DNA from: Paraburkholderia sp. HP33-1
GTDB lineage: Bacteria; Pseudomonadota; Gammaproteobacteria; Burkholderiales; Burkholderiaceae
Assembly (NCBI RefSeq): GCF_021390595.1
Contig: NZ_JAJEJR010000001.1
Coordinates: forward strand, 2,046,001-2,110,000
DNA: 64,000 nucleotides
Direction: 5' to 3'
Shown here one piece after another: positions 46,698-57,064 of this stretch. Within the stretch, counting starts at the first letter, position 1, and each line of letters starts with the position of its first letter. A program made the translations under genes and the position numbers. Below the pieces are notes generated by a model. That model had not been told where the DNA came from. It did not search any database and saw nothing but the letters and a program-made list of their open reading frames with translations.

Positions 46698-47951
46698 ATG
46701 CCCAGGCGGCCCAACCACCTCCCGGCCGATGCAGCTTCGGCACGCAATTCGTCGTCTGCTGCAAAGCCGGCCACGCAACCCGTTGTTCCGCCCTCGCCCG
46801 ACATTCCGACCGTACTGCTCAGCAATCTGAGCCCGTCGGAATTCATGCGCCGCTACTGGCAGAAGAAGCCACTGCTGATCCGTCAGGCAGTTCCCGACAT
46901 CGAAGCGCCGCTGTCACGCGACGAACTATTCGAGCTCGCCGATCAGGACGACGTCGAAGCGCGCCTGATCACGCACTTCCGCAACAAATGGCAGCTGGAG
47001 CACGGCCCGTTCGCGCCCGACGAACTGCCGTCGGTCAAGCAGCGCGCGTGGACGCTGCTCGTGCAGGGTGTGGACCTGCACGCCGACCGCGCGCGCGCGT
47101 TGCTCGACCGTTTCCGCTTCGTGCCGGACGCACGCCTCGACGACCTGATGATTTCGTATGCGAGCGACGGCGGTGGCGTCGGCCCCCACTTCGATTCCTA
47201 CGATGTGTTTCTTTTGCAAGTAAAGGGCAAGCGCCGCTGGCGCATCAGCGCGCAGAAAGATCTGACATTGCAACCCGGCTTGCCTTTGAAAGTTTTACAG
47301 CACTTCGAGCCCGACGAGGAGTGGGTGCTCGAGCCCGGCGACATGCTGTACCTGCCGCCGCACATCGCGCACGACGGCATTGCCGAAGGCGAATGTATGA
47401 CCTGTTCGATCGGTTTTCGCGCGCCGTCCGAGAGCGAGCTGACCGCGCAGTTCCTCTACCATCTGGCCGAGCGCGGCGAGGCCGCGGGCAAGGCCGGCGC
47501 GCTCTATCGCGATCCGCAGCAGGCCGCCGTCGAGCGGCCGGCCGAGCTGCCCGCGGCGCTCGTCGAACGGGTGGGCGCGATCCTTGCTAAAGTGCGGTGG
47601 AATGAGCAGGACATTGCGTCGTTCCTTGGCACCTACCTCAGCGAACCGAAGCCGAGTGTGGTGTTTGATCCGCCGCAACGGCCGCTCAACGAAGCCCGTT
47701 TCGCCGGCGCGGTGTCGAAAGCCGGTCTGCGGCTCGACCGCAAGACTAACCTGTTGTATGAACGTCGTTTTTTCTTCGTAAATGGAGAAGAAATAACGTG
47801 GAGTGGCGCGAAAAAATGGCTGTTTGATCTCGCAAATCTGCGATGCATGAGTGCGAAACGCTTTGTAACACTATCACACGATTCATCGGTGACAGCACTG
47901 CTACACGAGTGGTATCGTGCGGGCTGGATACAGGTGGGCGAGGTTGCGTAA
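46698..47951 (+). CDS. roxA: Ribosomal protein L16 arginine hydroxylase (RoxA/YcfD-type JmjC cupin)
   Basis: 417 residues. The JmjC iron-binding triad is present: His and Asp in GVGPHFDSYDVF and the distal His in LPPHIAHDGI. The N-terminal LSPSEFMRRYWQKKPLLIRQA matches the start of YcfD, and the winged-helix C-terminal domain follows. It uses iron and 2-oxoglutarate to hydroxylate an Arg of L16 in the 50S subunit. The first 38 residues are an extension before the conserved region, so the start is uncertain. Divergent from slyD with 32 bp between starts. Confidence 0.88.
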   Translation: MPRRPNHLPADAASARNSSSAAKPATQPVVPPSPDIPTVLLSNLSPSEFMRRYWQKKPLLIRQAVPDIEAPLSRDELFELADQDDVEARLITHFRNKWQLEHGPFAPDELPSVKQRAWTLLVQGVDLHADRARALLDRFRFVPDARLDDLMISYASDGGGVGPHFDSYDVFLLQVKGKRRWRISAQKDLTLQPGLPLKVLQHFEPDEEWVLEPGDMLYLPPHIAHDGIAEGECMTCSIGFRAPSESELTAQFLYHLAERGEAAGKAGALYRDPQQAAVERPAELPAALVERVGAILAKVRWNEQDIASFLGTYLSEPKPSVVFDPPQRPLNEARFAGAVSKAGLRLDRKTNLLYERRFFFVNGEEITWSGAKKWLFDLANLRCMSAKRFVTLSHDSSVTALLHEWYRAGWIQVGEVA

Positions 47952-48020
47952 CTCTGCCCACGTGCTATACCGTACAGTGAAATTTTGTATGAGAAAGACA
48001 ACGTATTGACCCCGGATTTA

Positions 48021-48049
48021 TCGACTGTCAGTACGAAAGTGCATATAAT
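48021..48049 (+). promoter_or_regulatory. Sigma-70-type promoter of the Ala-rich lipoprotein gene
   Basis: TCGACT (48021-48026) and a perfect TATAAT (48044-48049) are separated by 17 bp, giving a leader of about 128 nt. This is the clearest promoter in the window. Confidence 0.65.
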
Positions 48050-48183
48050 TTCCGCCCAAGCCGTAGGGAAGATTCCAGCTCATCAAAAGAGCTTCTCCAC
48101 CAGCGGCCCAGGTCGGTGTTGGAGCACATTACCGGTTTTATTTTGCGCTGTTGCTTACCTTTAAACCATAAAAGGACGTGATC

Positions 48184-48447
48184 ATGAAGAAATCCCTCCT
48201 CGTAGCATCCCTGTTGGCAGCTGTGGCACTCGCTGCATGCAACAAGAGCAGCGACCAGGCCGCTGCACCGGCTAGCGATGCAGCTGCTGCTTCGGCACCG
48301 GCTGCTGCTGCGAGCGAAGTCGCATCGGCACCGGCTGCCGCTGCTTCGGAAGCCGCTCCGGCAGCGGCTGCTGCTTCGGACGCAGGCGCTGCTGCTTCGG
48401 ACGCAGCTGCTTCGGCTGCTGCTCCGGCTTCGGGCGCAAGCCAGTAA
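48184..48447 (+). CDS. Small Ala-rich lipoprotein of unknown function
   Basis: 87 residues from ATG 48184, seven bases after AAGGA. A lipoprotein signal MKKSLLVASLLAAVALAAC has its lipobox LAAC at 16-19, then a mature part made almost wholly of Ala, Ser, Pro and Asp/Glu in irregular AAASEAAPAAA-type repeats. No domain is seen. The gene has its own strong promoter and terminator, which suggests an abundant transcript. It may be a cell-envelope spacer or linker protein. The extreme composition makes homology calls unreliable. Confidence 0.8.
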   Translation: MKKSLLVASLLAAVALAACNKSSDQAAAPASDAAAASAPAAAASEVASAPAAAASEAAPAAAAASDAGAAASDAAASAAAPASGASQ

Positions 48448-48518
48448 GCTGTCGCGTAGGGTTCGCCTCTGGGCGAAAACTGCTCCGGGAAATCGTCGCG
48501 ATTTCCCGGGCAGTCCGG

Positions 48519-48557
48519 CAAAACGCCACGGATTCATTTCCGTGGCGTTTTGCTTTT
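48519..48557 (+). terminator. Intrinsic terminator of the Ala-rich lipoprotein gene
   Basis: Stem AAAACGCCACGGA / TTCCGTGGCGTTTT, then GCTTTTTT. A second hairpin CGGGAAATCG/CGATTTCCCG at 48486-48508 lies just upstream. Confidence 0.85.
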
Positions 48558-48610
48558 TTGGCGCGCGATTTTTCCCGCGTTGACGCCCCGATAACGGCCC
48601 CGTCGCCTGA

Positions 48611-48643
48611 AAAACAAAACGCCGCTTTTTATAGCGGCGTTTA
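48611..48643 (-). terminator. Terminator of the DinG-type helicase gene
   Basis: On the minus strand, stem AAACGCCGCT / AGCGGCGTTT (48633-48642 with 48617-48626), then TTGTTTTT. Confidence 0.85.
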
Positions 48644-48667
48644 TTCCAGCGTACAACCTCACCCGGT

Positions 48668-50917
48668 TTATCGGGTGTTTGCTCGCGACACTGCGTTCTC
48701 TTCGAAGAATTCGCGGACCACGTCGATCTCCCGGGTCCGTTTGAACGGCGGCAGACTCTGCCAGATGCGGCGGCCATACGGCTTATCGACGAGACGCGTA
48801 TCGCAGATCATCAGCACACCACGATCGGTCTCCGCACGAATCAGCCGCCCCGCGCCCTGCTTCAGCGTGATCACGGCCTGCGGCAGCTGGTGCACGGCGA
48901 ACGGGCTCAAGCCTTTCTTCGTCAGTGCATCGAGCCGCGCGGCCAGCACGGGGTCGTCCGGTGGCGCAAACGGCAGCTTGTCGATGACCACCAGCGACAG
49001 CGCGTCGCCGCGCACGTCCACGCCCTCCCAGAAGCTCTGACTGCCGACCAGAATCGCATTGCCGTACGCGCGAAAGCGGTCGAGCAATTCGGTACGGCTC
49101 GCGTCGCCCTGCACGAGCAACGGATAGTCCCAGCCGCGCGCCTCGATCACATCGCGCAGCTTCATCGAGATGCGGTCCACCGCACGCAGCGTCGTGCACA
49201 ACATGAATACGCCGCCACCGGATGCTTCGATCGCAGGCAACGCGGCATCGAACACGGCGTCGGTGAACGTCGGCGATGAGGGTTGCGGCAGGTTGCGCGG
49301 CACGTAGAGGAGCCCTTGCGTCGGATAGTCGAACGGGCTCGGCAATGTCATCGAGCGTTTCGAGTTCAGGCCCATCTGCGCGGCATAGTGCGTGAAGTCG
49401 CCGCGCACCGACAACGTCGCTGACGTGAAGATCCACGCGCGCGGCACACCGGCGCGCTGCTTTGCGAAAATCGGCGCAACCGACAGCGGCGTTTCGTGCA
49501 GTTGTACCGTGTGCGAGAACACCTCGACCCAACGCACTTTTTCGTTCGGATCGGCGCGCTCAGAGTTGGCGTCACCGTCGCGTGTGGCTACCGCGTCGCG
49601 TTCGGCGCTCGTCGGCGGCGTGGTCCAGCCGCCCAGCACGTCCTGCAACTCGCGCGCGCGACGCAGACAAGAGCCGAGCGATTCGGCTCGCTCGGCCTGC
49701 CCCGCCAACGCCGAGGCCAACGCGTCGAGCTCGGCTTCGAGCGTCTCCAGCGCGGAGAACAGCGGGTGATCATCGGGCAACTGGCCGATCGACAGACGCA
49801 CCGTGTCTTCCTTGAACGCGAGGCGCACGTCGCGCGCCGCGCGCTCGAGCGTCGCGCCGAGCTTGACCCAGTCGACCGCATCGCGTGCATGGCCGAGGCC
49901 CTCGGCGATCGAATCGCGCGCGAGTTCGAGAAACTGCGCGGTCGACAACGTCTCGCCAAAAAACAGCGTAGCGGTTTCGGGCAGCTGATGCGCTTCGTCG
50001 AAGATGACCGTGTTCGCGGTCGGCAGCAGCTCGGCCATGCCGGTATCGCGCAACATGATGTCCGCGAAAAACAGGTGGTGATTGACCACCACGATATCGG
50101 CCTGCTGCGCTTCGCGGCGCGCCTGCATCACGAAGCAGTCCTTGTAATGCGGACACTCCTGGCCGAGACAGTTGTCGCGCGTCGATGTGACCATCGACCA
50201 CACCTGCGCGGTCTCCGGCACACTCGCGAGTTCGGCCTTGTCGCCGGTGCGCGTGATCTTCGCGAAGCGCACGATGTCCTGCAGATACGAGGTTTCCTGG
50301 CGCGACGGCAGACGGCCGTTGTCGGCGGTACGTTGCAGGTAGTAGTGGCACAGGTAGTTCGCGCGGCCCTTCAGCATCGCGACCGACACCGGTACCGCGA
50401 GTGCGTCGCGCACGGTCGGAATGTCGCGCTGGAACAGCTGATCCTGCAGATGCTTGGTGCCGGTGGAGACGATCACCTTGCCGCCCCACAGCATGGCCGG
50501 CACGAGGTACGCATAGGTCTTGCCGGTACCGGTACCCGCTTCGACGATCAACGTGTTCTCACCGCCTTCCACGCCATCAGTTTCGGCGCTGTTCCCGCTC
50601 GACTCCGAGGCGGTATCGGCGCCCGTCTGCTGCAAGCGCCGCCCCGGGCGCTTCTGTGCCTCGAACATCGCGGGCTCGGGCATCGTGCGGCCCGACGCTT
50701 CCAGCGCCGCGGCAACCGCGCGCGCCATCTCGATCTGCGACGCACGCGGCCGATAGCCGTCGATCTGCCTCGCAAGCAGACCGTTGTCGGCGAAGATATC
50801 TTCGAGCTCGCTCGCGCGGCGCCGACTCAGCGACGCACCCGGCACCGACGCGGCCGTGCCGGATGCTGATGCGTTGCCCGGCGCGGCCCGGGATGAAGTG
50901 TCATGCGGTGAATTCAA
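48668..50917 (-). CDS. dinG: ATP-dependent DNA helicase of the DinG/YoaA family
   Basis: 749 residues from a TTG start at 50917; the first 35 residues are low complexity and the domain begins near LEDIFADNGLLARQIDGYRPRASQ. It is an XPD-like superfamily 2 helicase: Walker A VEAGTGTGKTYAYL, an iron-sulfur region with the Cys set in NYLCHYY and CLGQECPHYKDCF, DEAH in FDEAHQLPETA, and C-terminal motifs VGSQSFWEGVDV and GAGRLIRAETDRGV. It probably unwinds DNA or R-loops during repair. Whether it is DinG or YoaA proper is not decided by eye. Confidence 0.9.
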   Translation of the reverse strand: MNSPHDTSSRAAPGNASASGTAASVPGASLSRRRASELEDIFADNGLLARQIDGYRPRASQIEMARAVAAALEASGRTMPEPAMFEAQKRPGRRLQQTGADTASESSGNSAETDGVEGGENTLIVEAGTGTGKTYAYLVPAMLWGGKVIVSTGTKHLQDQLFQRDIPTVRDALAVPVSVAMLKGRANYLCHYYLQRTADNGRLPSRQETSYLQDIVRFAKITRTGDKAELASVPETAQVWSMVTSTRDNCLGQECPHYKDCFVMQARREAQQADIVVVNHHLFFADIMLRDTGMAELLPTANTVIFDEAHQLPETATLFFGETLSTAQFLELARDSIAEGLGHARDAVDWVKLGATLERAARDVRLAFKEDTVRLSIGQLPDDHPLFSALETLEAELDALASALAGQAERAESLGSCLRRARELQDVLGGWTTPPTSAERDAVATRDGDANSERADPNEKVRWVEVFSHTVQLHETPLSVAPIFAKQRAGVPRAWIFTSATLSVRGDFTHYAAQMGLNSKRSMTLPSPFDYPTQGLLYVPRNLPQPSSPTFTDAVFDAALPAIEASGGGVFMLCTTLRAVDRISMKLRDVIEARGWDYPLLVQGDASRTELLDRFRAYGNAILVGSQSFWEGVDVRGDALSLVVIDKLPFAPPDDPVLAARLDALTKKGLSPFAVHQLPQAVITLKQGAGRLIRAETDRGVLMICDTRLVDKPYGRRIWQSLPPFKRTREIDVVREFFEENAVSRANTR

Positions 50918-50980
50918 GGCAAGCGTTCCTGCTAAGTCCGGCTCGCGCGCTGCGCGCCCGGCGCCTGCCAGGCCGCGAAC

Positions 50981-51199
50981 TCAGGCGCGCGCGTCCGGTT
51001 CGAGCTGCAATTGCAGCAAGATGATGGTGTCCTTGACTTTGAGTTTGCGCTTTTTCAGGCGCTGCAACTCGAAGTCGTCGATGCCAGGCTCATCCGACAT
51101 CCGGTCGATCAAGCGGTCGAGTCCACTATGCTCCGATTCCAGTTGCAGAATGCGGTCGCGAAGTGTGTTCGCGTCGATGACGTGATGACGATCGCGCAT
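50981..51199 (-). CDS. YdcH-like DUF465 protein
   Basis: 72 residues from MRDRHHVIDANTLRDRILQL (ATG at 51199). The DUF465 hallmark is a small helical protein with a heptad region, LESEHSGLDRLIDRM, followed by ELQRLKKRKLKVKDTIILLQ. Members are small helical cytosolic proteins of unknown function, common in Proteobacteria. It lies 63 bp upstream of the dinG start on the same strand and may be cotranscribed. Confidence 0.85.
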   Translation of the reverse strand: MRDRHHVIDANTLRDRILQLESEHSGLDRLIDRMSDEPGIDDFELQRLKKRKLKVKDTIILLQLQLEPDARA

Positions 51200-51347
51200 G
51201 CTCGCCTCCTCTGGTCGGCGGCACGAACCGCGTGCGCGCGGTCCGATGCCTGAGGTTGCTGTCCGGCTCAAAACGCATTACGGCGACTACGGCGGCCCTG
51301 GGCACGAGCGCGACGGCTCACGCTACGGCACAGCCACTACGGCACAT

Positions 51348-52367
51348 TTACTGTTGCTCTTGTTGCTGTTTTTGCTGCTCTTCGAGTTGTTGCTGCTTCA
51401 ATTCGTCCTGACGCTTCTGCTCGGCCTTCTCGGCGGCCTGCTTCTGACGCGTTTCGACATCGAGCTTATGCTGCGCGGCGTCGGCCTGCTTCCGCTCGAA
51501 ATTCTCCTGCTTCTGCTGGCGCTCCGCGGCCTTTTGCGCACCCTGCTGACGCGCTTCCTCGAGCTTGCGCTGGTAATCGCTCTGCTTCTGGTCGTAAGCC
51601 TGCTGATTGGCCGCCGCCTGTGCCGGCGTAATGCCGCGCTGCGCCTGGTCGAGCGCATGCTGGCGCTGCTTTTCCTGATACGCCTGCGCATTGGCTTCGC
51701 GCTGCGGCGCCTCGGCCTCGCGCTGCGCCTGATCGAGCGCATGCTGACGCTGCTTTTCCTGATACGCCTGCTCGTTGCGCGCGTCTTCGGCGGCACGTTG
51801 CGGCGCTTCCGCCTCGCTTCGCGCGCGGCGCAATGCGGTGCGCTCGTCGCGCTCGCGGGCGCGCTGCGCGCGCTGCTCGGCGTCGAGCGCGAGCTGTTCC
51901 TTGCGGATGTCCGCCTGCACGGTGCGCATCGCGTCGCGCGCGCGGTTCAGACAGTGATTGACGAAGAAGCGGCTGTAGCAGTTGTGCTGCGCGACCGCGT
52001 ATTGATAGTTGTTGTCGTCGGAGCGCTGATTGAGCACCTGTTGCCGCTCCTCGAACGATTTGTCCAGCGCGGCTGCGTCACTCGCGCTTTGGGGGCTGCC
52101 GACGGTTGCGGCAGCTTGCGGCCCCGATGCCATGCCTTGCGCGGGCGCCGCGCTCTGCGCCACCGCCGACACCGGCACGGCGAGCGCCGAAGCGATCACG
52201 CACGACACCGCGACCGACACGAGCGAACGACGGAACAAGCGCGATGAAACGAGCGGCAATTGAGACGAGCCCCGAGACGAACCCGGCAGCGATCCTGACG
52301 CCAGCGAAGTGACCAGGCGGTTGATGGACAAGGAGATTGGCAACGTCGTAGAGGGTCCACGGAACAT
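51348..52367 (-). CDS. Exported coiled-coil protein with tandem Gln/Arg/Ala-rich repeats
   Basis: 339 codons from ATG 52367. About 42 residues precede an obvious signal peptide (LVSVAVSCVIASALAVPVSAVAQ), so the real start may be a TTG at 52259 or 52238 (LFRRSLVSV). The mature protein has a short segment with two Cys (AQHNCYSRFFVNHCLNRARDAMR), then a long charged coiled-coil. It contains two near-identical units of EQAYQEKQRQHALDQAQR (nucleotides about 51640-51795) and ends in a poly-Gln/Glu tail. The Cys pair may form a disulphide in the periplasm. No known family beyond that; the role is unknown. Confidence 0.72.
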   Translation of the reverse strand: MFRGPSTTLPISLSINRLVTSLASGSLPGSSRGSSQLPLVSSRLFRRSLVSVAVSCVIASALAVPVSAVAQSAAPAQGMASGPQAAATVGSPQSASDAAALDKSFEERQQVLNQRSDDNNYQYAVAQHNCYSRFFVNHCLNRARDAMRTVQADIRKEQLALDAEQRAQRARERDERTALRRARSEAEAPQRAAEDARNEQAYQEKQRQHALDQAQREAEAPQREANAQAYQEKQRQHALDQAQRGITPAQAAANQQAYDQKQSDYQRKLEEARQQGAQKAAERQQKQENFERKQADAAQHKLDVETRQKQAAEKAEQKRQDELKQQQLEEQQKQQQEQQ

Positions 52368-52518
52368 GCCCGAAATTCTAACACCCCGCGCTTGAGCCCT
52401 TTGGCATTTATGGCAAAATGCCCCGCTCTAGCAACCTGGTCGCGGCACACGCCCGGCCTGTCCCGATTTGCCGCCCGCGCGCGGCCCATCACTGAGTCCG
52501 CAGGAACACCAAGACCTT

Positions 52519-54870
52519 ATGACGGAAACCGTAGCACTCAAGATCGTCCAGCGCATCGCCACCGAACTGTCCGTCCAGCCGCGCCAGGTCGCGGCCGCGG
52601 TGGAACTTCTCGACGAAGGCGCGACCGTTCCGTTCATCGCCCGTTACCGCAAGGAAGTGACCGGCAATCTCGACGACACGCAACTGCGTAATCTCGAGGA
52701 ACGCCTGCTGTATCTGCGCGAACTGGAAGACCGGCGCGCGGCGATCATCGCGAGCATCGAGGAACAGGGCAAGCTCACCGACGAGCTGCGCAGCGCGATC
52801 GAAGGCGCCGACAGCAAACAGGTGCTGGAAGACCTCTATCTGCCGTACAAGCCGAAGCGCCGCACGCGCGCGCAGATCGCGCGCGAAGCCGGTTTGCAAC
52901 CGCTCGCCGACGCCTTGCTCGGCAATCCGCTGCTCGATCCGCAAACCGAAGCCGCCGCCTACGTGGACGCCGAAAAGGGCGTCGCTGACGTGAAGGCCGC
53001 GCTCGACGGCGCGCGCGACATCCTCTCCGAACAGTTCGGCGAAACGGCCGAGCTGCTCGGCAAGCTGCGCGACTACCTGTTCAACCAGGGCGTGGTGTCG
53101 TCGAAGGTCGTGGAAGGCAAGGAAACCGCGGAAGAAGAGAAGTTCCGCGACTACTACGACTACGCCGAAACGATCCGCACGGTGCCGTCGCATCGCGCGC
53201 TCGCGCTGTTCCGCGGCCGCAATGCCGGCGTGCTGATGATCAAGCTCGGGCTTGGCGAAGAGCTCGACGCGCAGGTGCCGCATCCGGGCGAAGCGCTGAT
53301 CGCGCGGCACTTCGGCATCGCCAATCAGAACCGCCCCGCCGACAAGTGGCTCTCCGACGTATGCCGCTGGTGCTGGCGCGTGAAGGTGCAGCCGCACCTC
53401 GAAAACGAGCTGCTGACCAACCTGCGCGACGAAGCCGAACACGAAGCGATTCGCGTATTCGCGCGCAATCTGAAGGATCTGCTGCTCGCGGCGCCCGCGG
53501 GCCCGAAGGCCGTGATCGGTCTCGATCCGGGCTTACGCACCGGCGTGAAGGTGGCGGTGGTCGACCGCACCGGCAAGGTGCTCGCGACCGACACGATCTA
53601 CCCGCACGAACCACGCCGCGACTGGGACGGCTCGCTCGCGAAGCTTGCGCGAATCGCCGCGCAGACGCAGGCAGAGCTGATCAGCATCGGCAACGGCACC
53701 GCATCGCGTGAGACGGACAAGCTCGCCAGCGAACTGATCGCGCGTCATCCTGAACTGAAGTTGCAGAAGATCGTCGTGTCGGAAGCGGGCGCGTCGGTGT
53801 ACTCGGCGTCCGAACTCGCCGCGAAGGAATTCCCCGACATGGACGTGTCGCTGCGCGGCGCGGTATCGATTGCGCGCCGTCTGCAGGACCCGCTCGCCGA
53901 GCTCGTGAAGATCGAGCCGAAGGCGATCGGCGTCGGCCAGTATCAGCACGACGTGAACCAGCGCGAACTCGCGCGCTCGCTGGACGCGGTCGTCGAAGAT
54001 TGCGTAAACGCGGTCGGCGTCGATGCGAACACGGCGTCGGTCGCCCTGCTCGCCCGCGTGTCGGGGCTCAATGCAACGCTCGCGCGCAACATCGTCGACT
54101 ATCGCGATGCGAACGGGCCGTTCCCGTCGCGCGAGCATCTGCGCAAGGTCCCGCGTCTCGGTGACAAGACCTTCGAGCAGGCAGCCGGCTTCCTGCGCAT
54201 CAACAACGGCGAGAATCCGCTCGACCGCTCGTCGGTGCACCCAGAAGCATATCCGGTCGTCCAGCGCATCCTCGCGAAGATCAGCAAGCAGGCCGGCGAA
54301 GTGCTCGGCAATCGCGACGCGTTGCGCGGACTGTCACCCATCGAATTCGTCGACGAACGTTTCGGTCTGCCAACCGTGCGCGACATTCTGGTCGAGCTCG
54401 AAAAGCCTGGCCGCGATCCGCGTCCCGAGTTCAAGACCGCGACGTTCCGCGAAGGTGTCGAGAAGGTCAGCGACCTGATCCCGGGCATGGTGCTCGAAGG
54501 CGTCGTGACGAACGTCGCGGCGTTCGGCGCGTTCATCGATGTCGGCGTGCATCAGGATGGTCTCGTGCACGTGTCGGCGATGTCGACGAAGTTCGTCAAG
54601 GACCCGCACGAGGTCGTGAAGGCCGGTCAGATCGTCAAGGTCAAGGTGCTCGAAGTCGACGTGAAGCGCCAGCGCATTGCGCTGACGATGCGTCTCGACG
54701 ACGAACCCGGCGCGGCGGCCGCGCGCAGCGGCGGCGCAGCGCAGGAGCACGGCGGCTCGGGGGCCAACTCCAATCGCGGCGGCGCGGGACGCGGCGCGCC
54801 GCAACGCTCGCGCGAACCCGAGCCGGGTGGCGCGATGGCGGCCGCGTTTGCGAAGCTCAAGCAGAAGTAA
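52519..54870 (+). CDS. tex: Tex, RNA-binding transcription accessory protein
   Basis: 783 residues from [17 protein letters not shown] (ATG 52519). Domain order is typical: N-terminal helical Tex region ([23 protein letters not shown]), the YqgF/RNase H-like domain ([18 protein letters not shown]), helix-hairpin-helix repeats ([35 protein letters not shown]) and a C-terminal S1 domain ([31 protein letters not shown]). A Gly/Ala/Arg-rich tail follows. It binds nucleic acid and affects transcription and virulence gene expression in several bacteria. Confidence 0.95.
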   Translation: MTETVALKIVQRIATELSVQPRQVAAAVELLDEGATVPFIARYRKEVTGNLDDTQLRNLEERLLYLRELEDRRAAIIASIEEQGKLTDELRSAIEGADSKQVLEDLYLPYKPKRRTRAQIAREAGLQPLADALLGNPLLDPQTEAAAYVDAEKGVADVKAALDGARDILSEQFGETAELLGKLRDYLFNQGVVSSKVVEGKETAEEEKFRDYYDYAETIRTVPSHRALALFRGRNAGVLMIKLGLGEELDAQVPHPGEALIARHFGIANQNRPADKWLSDVCRWCWRVKVQPHLENELLTNLRDEAEHEAIRVFARNLKDLLLAAPAGPKAVIGLDPGLRTGVKVAVVDRTGKVLATDTIYPHEPRRDWDGSLAKLARIAAQTQAELISIGNGTASRETDKLASELIARHPELKLQKIVVSEAGASVYSASELAAKEFPDMDVSLRGAVSIARRLQDPLAELVKIEPKAIGVGQYQHDVNQRELARSLDAVVEDCVNAVGVDANTASVALLARVSGLNATLARNIVDYRDANGPFPSREHLRKVPRLGDKTFEQAAGFLRINNGENPLDRSSVHPEAYPVVQRILAKISKQAGEVLGNRDALRGLSPIEFVDERFGLPTVRDILVELEKPGRDPRPEFKTATFREGVEKVSDLIPGMVLEGVVTNVAAFGAFIDVGVHQDGLVHVSAMSTKFVKDPHEVVKAGQIVKVKVLEVDVKRQRIALTMRLDDEPGAAAARSGGAAQEHGGSGANSNRGGAGRGAPQRSREPEPGGAMAAAFAKLKQK

Positions 54871-54889
54871 GCGACTTACACACGCGTAT

Positions 54890-54927
54890 AAACAAAAAGC
54901 CCACGCATTCGCGTGGGCTTTTTGTTT
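54890..54927. terminator. Bidirectional terminator between tex and kup
   Basis: Stem AAAAAGCCCACGC / GCGTGGGCTTTTT with T runs on both sides, serving two convergent genes. Confidence 0.92.
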
Positions 54928-54945
54928 GCGCTTCCGCACACCCCG

Positions 54946-56832
54946 TCAAATCTCGATCTTCGTTCCCAGTTCCACGACCCGGTTAGCCGGGATGCTGAAG
55001 AAGTCGGTCGGCTTCGCGGCATTCTGATGCATCCACGCGAACACACGCTCGCGCCACACCGACATGCCCGGCAATTGCGTCGGCACCACCGTCTCGCGCG
55101 CGAGGAAGAACGACGTGTCCATCATTTCGAAGGTCATATCGTGCGTGCGTCCGACCTCGAGCAGCACCGCCTTGACGTCGGGTGTTTCGTTAAAGCCGTA
55201 GGCTGCCTTCACGAGATACAGGCCACCCTCCATGTCTTTCACGGTCACGCGGTCGGCATCTTTCACATACGGAATGTCGCGCGTGATGAAGGTCAGGAAA
55301 ATCGTGCGCTCGTGCAGCACCTTGTTGTGCTTCAGATTGTGCAGCAGGCTCACCGGGACCAGTGCGTCGCTGCCGGTCAGATAGATCGCGGTGCCCGAGA
55401 CGCGATGCGGCGGATGCGCGAGCAGGCCCTGCAGGAACGGCATCAGCGGAATGCCGTCGGCGGCCGTGCGTTCCTTCACGATCATCCTGCCCTTGAACCA
55501 CGTCATCAACAGGAAGAACAGCAGGCCACCGATGCACAGCGGCAACCAGCCGCCCTCTTCGACCTTCAGCAGGTTCGCGCCGAAAAAGCCCATGTCGACC
55601 ACCATGAACACGCCGATGATGAGCCCGACAAGCAGCTTGTTCCACTTCCACACTTTCACCATCACGACGCAGGCGAGAATGGTCGTGATCACCATCGTTG
55701 CCGTCACCGCGATACCGTACGCGGCCGCGAGATTGTCGGAGCTCTTGAACGCAATCACGATGCACAGAATGATGAACAGCAGCATCCAGTTCACGACTGG
55801 CACATAGATCTGTCCGATCGCGAGCTCGGACGTGTGCAGCACCTTCATGCGCGGCACGTAGCCGAGCTGGATCGCCTGGCTCGTCAGCGAGTACGCGCCC
55901 GAAATCACCGCCTGCGACGCGATCACCGTCGCCACCGTCGATAGCACGACGAGCGGCAGCAGCGCCCAGTCAGGCGCGAGCAGGAAGAACGGATTTTCGA
56001 TCGCCTTCGGGTCGCGCATCAGCAGCGCGCCCTGGCCAAAGTAGTTCAGCACCAGCGACGGCATCACGAGTACGTACCACGCCATGCGGATAGGTTGCGC
56101 GCCGAAGTGCCCCATGTCCGCGTACAGCGCTTCGGCACCGGTCAGCACCAGCACGACCGAGCCGAGCACCACGTAGGCCTGCAACACGTGCGCGGCCATG
56201 AACGTGTACGCGTAGTACGGATTGAACGCACGGACGACATTCGGCGACTGCATGATGTGCCACAGGCCCAGCGCAGCGAGCACGAGGAACCACAGTGTCA
56301 TGATCGGCCCGAACAGACGGCCGACAGTGGCCGTGCCGTGCCGCTGGATCCAGAACAGTACGATCAGGATCACGATGGTCAGCGGAATCACCAGATGCGA
56401 CAGATGCGGCGCGGCAATCTCAAGACCTTCGACCGCCGAGATCACAGAGATCGCCGGCGTGATCACCGCGTCGCCGTAAAACATGCAGGCGCCGAAGATG
56501 CCGAGCATCATCAGAACGCCGGCCATTTTCGTCTTCTGATCTACCGAGCGCAGCGCCAGCGCCATCAGCGCGAGGACGCCGCCCTCGCCGTTGTTGTCGG
56601 CGCGCATCACGAACAGCACGTACTTGACGCTGACTACGATCACGATCGCCCAGAACAGCAGCGAGATCACGCCAAGGATCGACTGATCGGTCAACGGGAT
56701 ACCGTGCGACGGGCTGAACGCTTCCTTCAGCGAGTACAACGGGCTCGTGCCGATATCGCCGAACACCACTCCGATCGCGGCAATCGCAAGGGAGGGTAGC
56801 GGCTGCTTGTGTACGTGATTGTTATCTGTCAT
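54946..56832 (-). CDS. kup: Kup-type potassium transporter
   Basis: 628 residues, the family length. The N-terminal segment [26 protein letters not shown] is the Kup signature, followed by [17 protein letters not shown] in the second TM region. About twelve TM helices precede a cytosolic C-terminal domain of about 170 residues. It is a proton-coupled K+ importer of the inner membrane. It is convergent with tex. Confidence 0.96.
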   Translation of the reverse strand: MTDNNHVHKQPLPSLAIAAIGVVFGDIGTSPLYSLKEAFSPSHGIPLTDQSILGVISLLFWAIVIVVSVKYVLFVMRADNNGEGGVLALMALALRSVDQKTKMAGVLMMLGIFGACMFYGDAVITPAISVISAVEGLEIAAPHLSHLVIPLTIVILIVLFWIQRHGTATVGRLFGPIMTLWFLVLAALGLWHIMQSPNVVRAFNPYYAYTFMAAHVLQAYVVLGSVVLVLTGAEALYADMGHFGAQPIRMAWYVLVMPSLVLNYFGQGALLMRDPKAIENPFFLLAPDWALLPLVVLSTVATVIASQAVISGAYSLTSQAIQLGYVPRMKVLHTSELAIGQIYVPVVNWMLLFIILCIVIAFKSSDNLAAAYGIAVTATMVITTILACVVMVKVWKWNKLLVGLIIGVFMVVDMGFFGANLLKVEEGGWLPLCIGGLLFFLLMTWFKGRMIVKERTAADGIPLMPFLQGLLAHPPHRVSGTAIYLTGSDALVPVSLLHNLKHNKVLHERTIFLTFITRDIPYVKDADRVTVKDMEGGLYLVKAAYGFNETPDVKAVLLEVGRTHDMTFEMMDTSFFLARETVVPTQLPGMSVWRERVFAWMHQNAAKPTDFFSIPANRVVELGTKIEI

Positions 56833-57003
56833 GGACGCGAGGGAATCCGTTTCCGGGCGGAAAAAACGACCGCTATTCTAAACTGCCCATCCAGCACCGC
56901 CCGCCTTGTTGTGGATACGCCACGTGGATGTCCGCGCAGTGTAGCACTGCGGTATGGACGCGTCTGCCGCGATCCCGGTGTCGCGACAGCCGCGGCGCGC
57001 GCA

Positions 57004-57034
57004 TAAAAAACGGAGCCCATCAGGCTCCGTTTTG
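57004..57034 (-). terminator. Terminator of the phosphoribosyltransferase gene
   Basis: On the minus strand, stem AAAACGGAGCC / GGCTCCGTTTT (57007-57033), then TTTTATG. Confidence 0.9.
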
Positions 57035-57064
57035 CGATACCGCCATGACGCGCACGGCTTCGCG

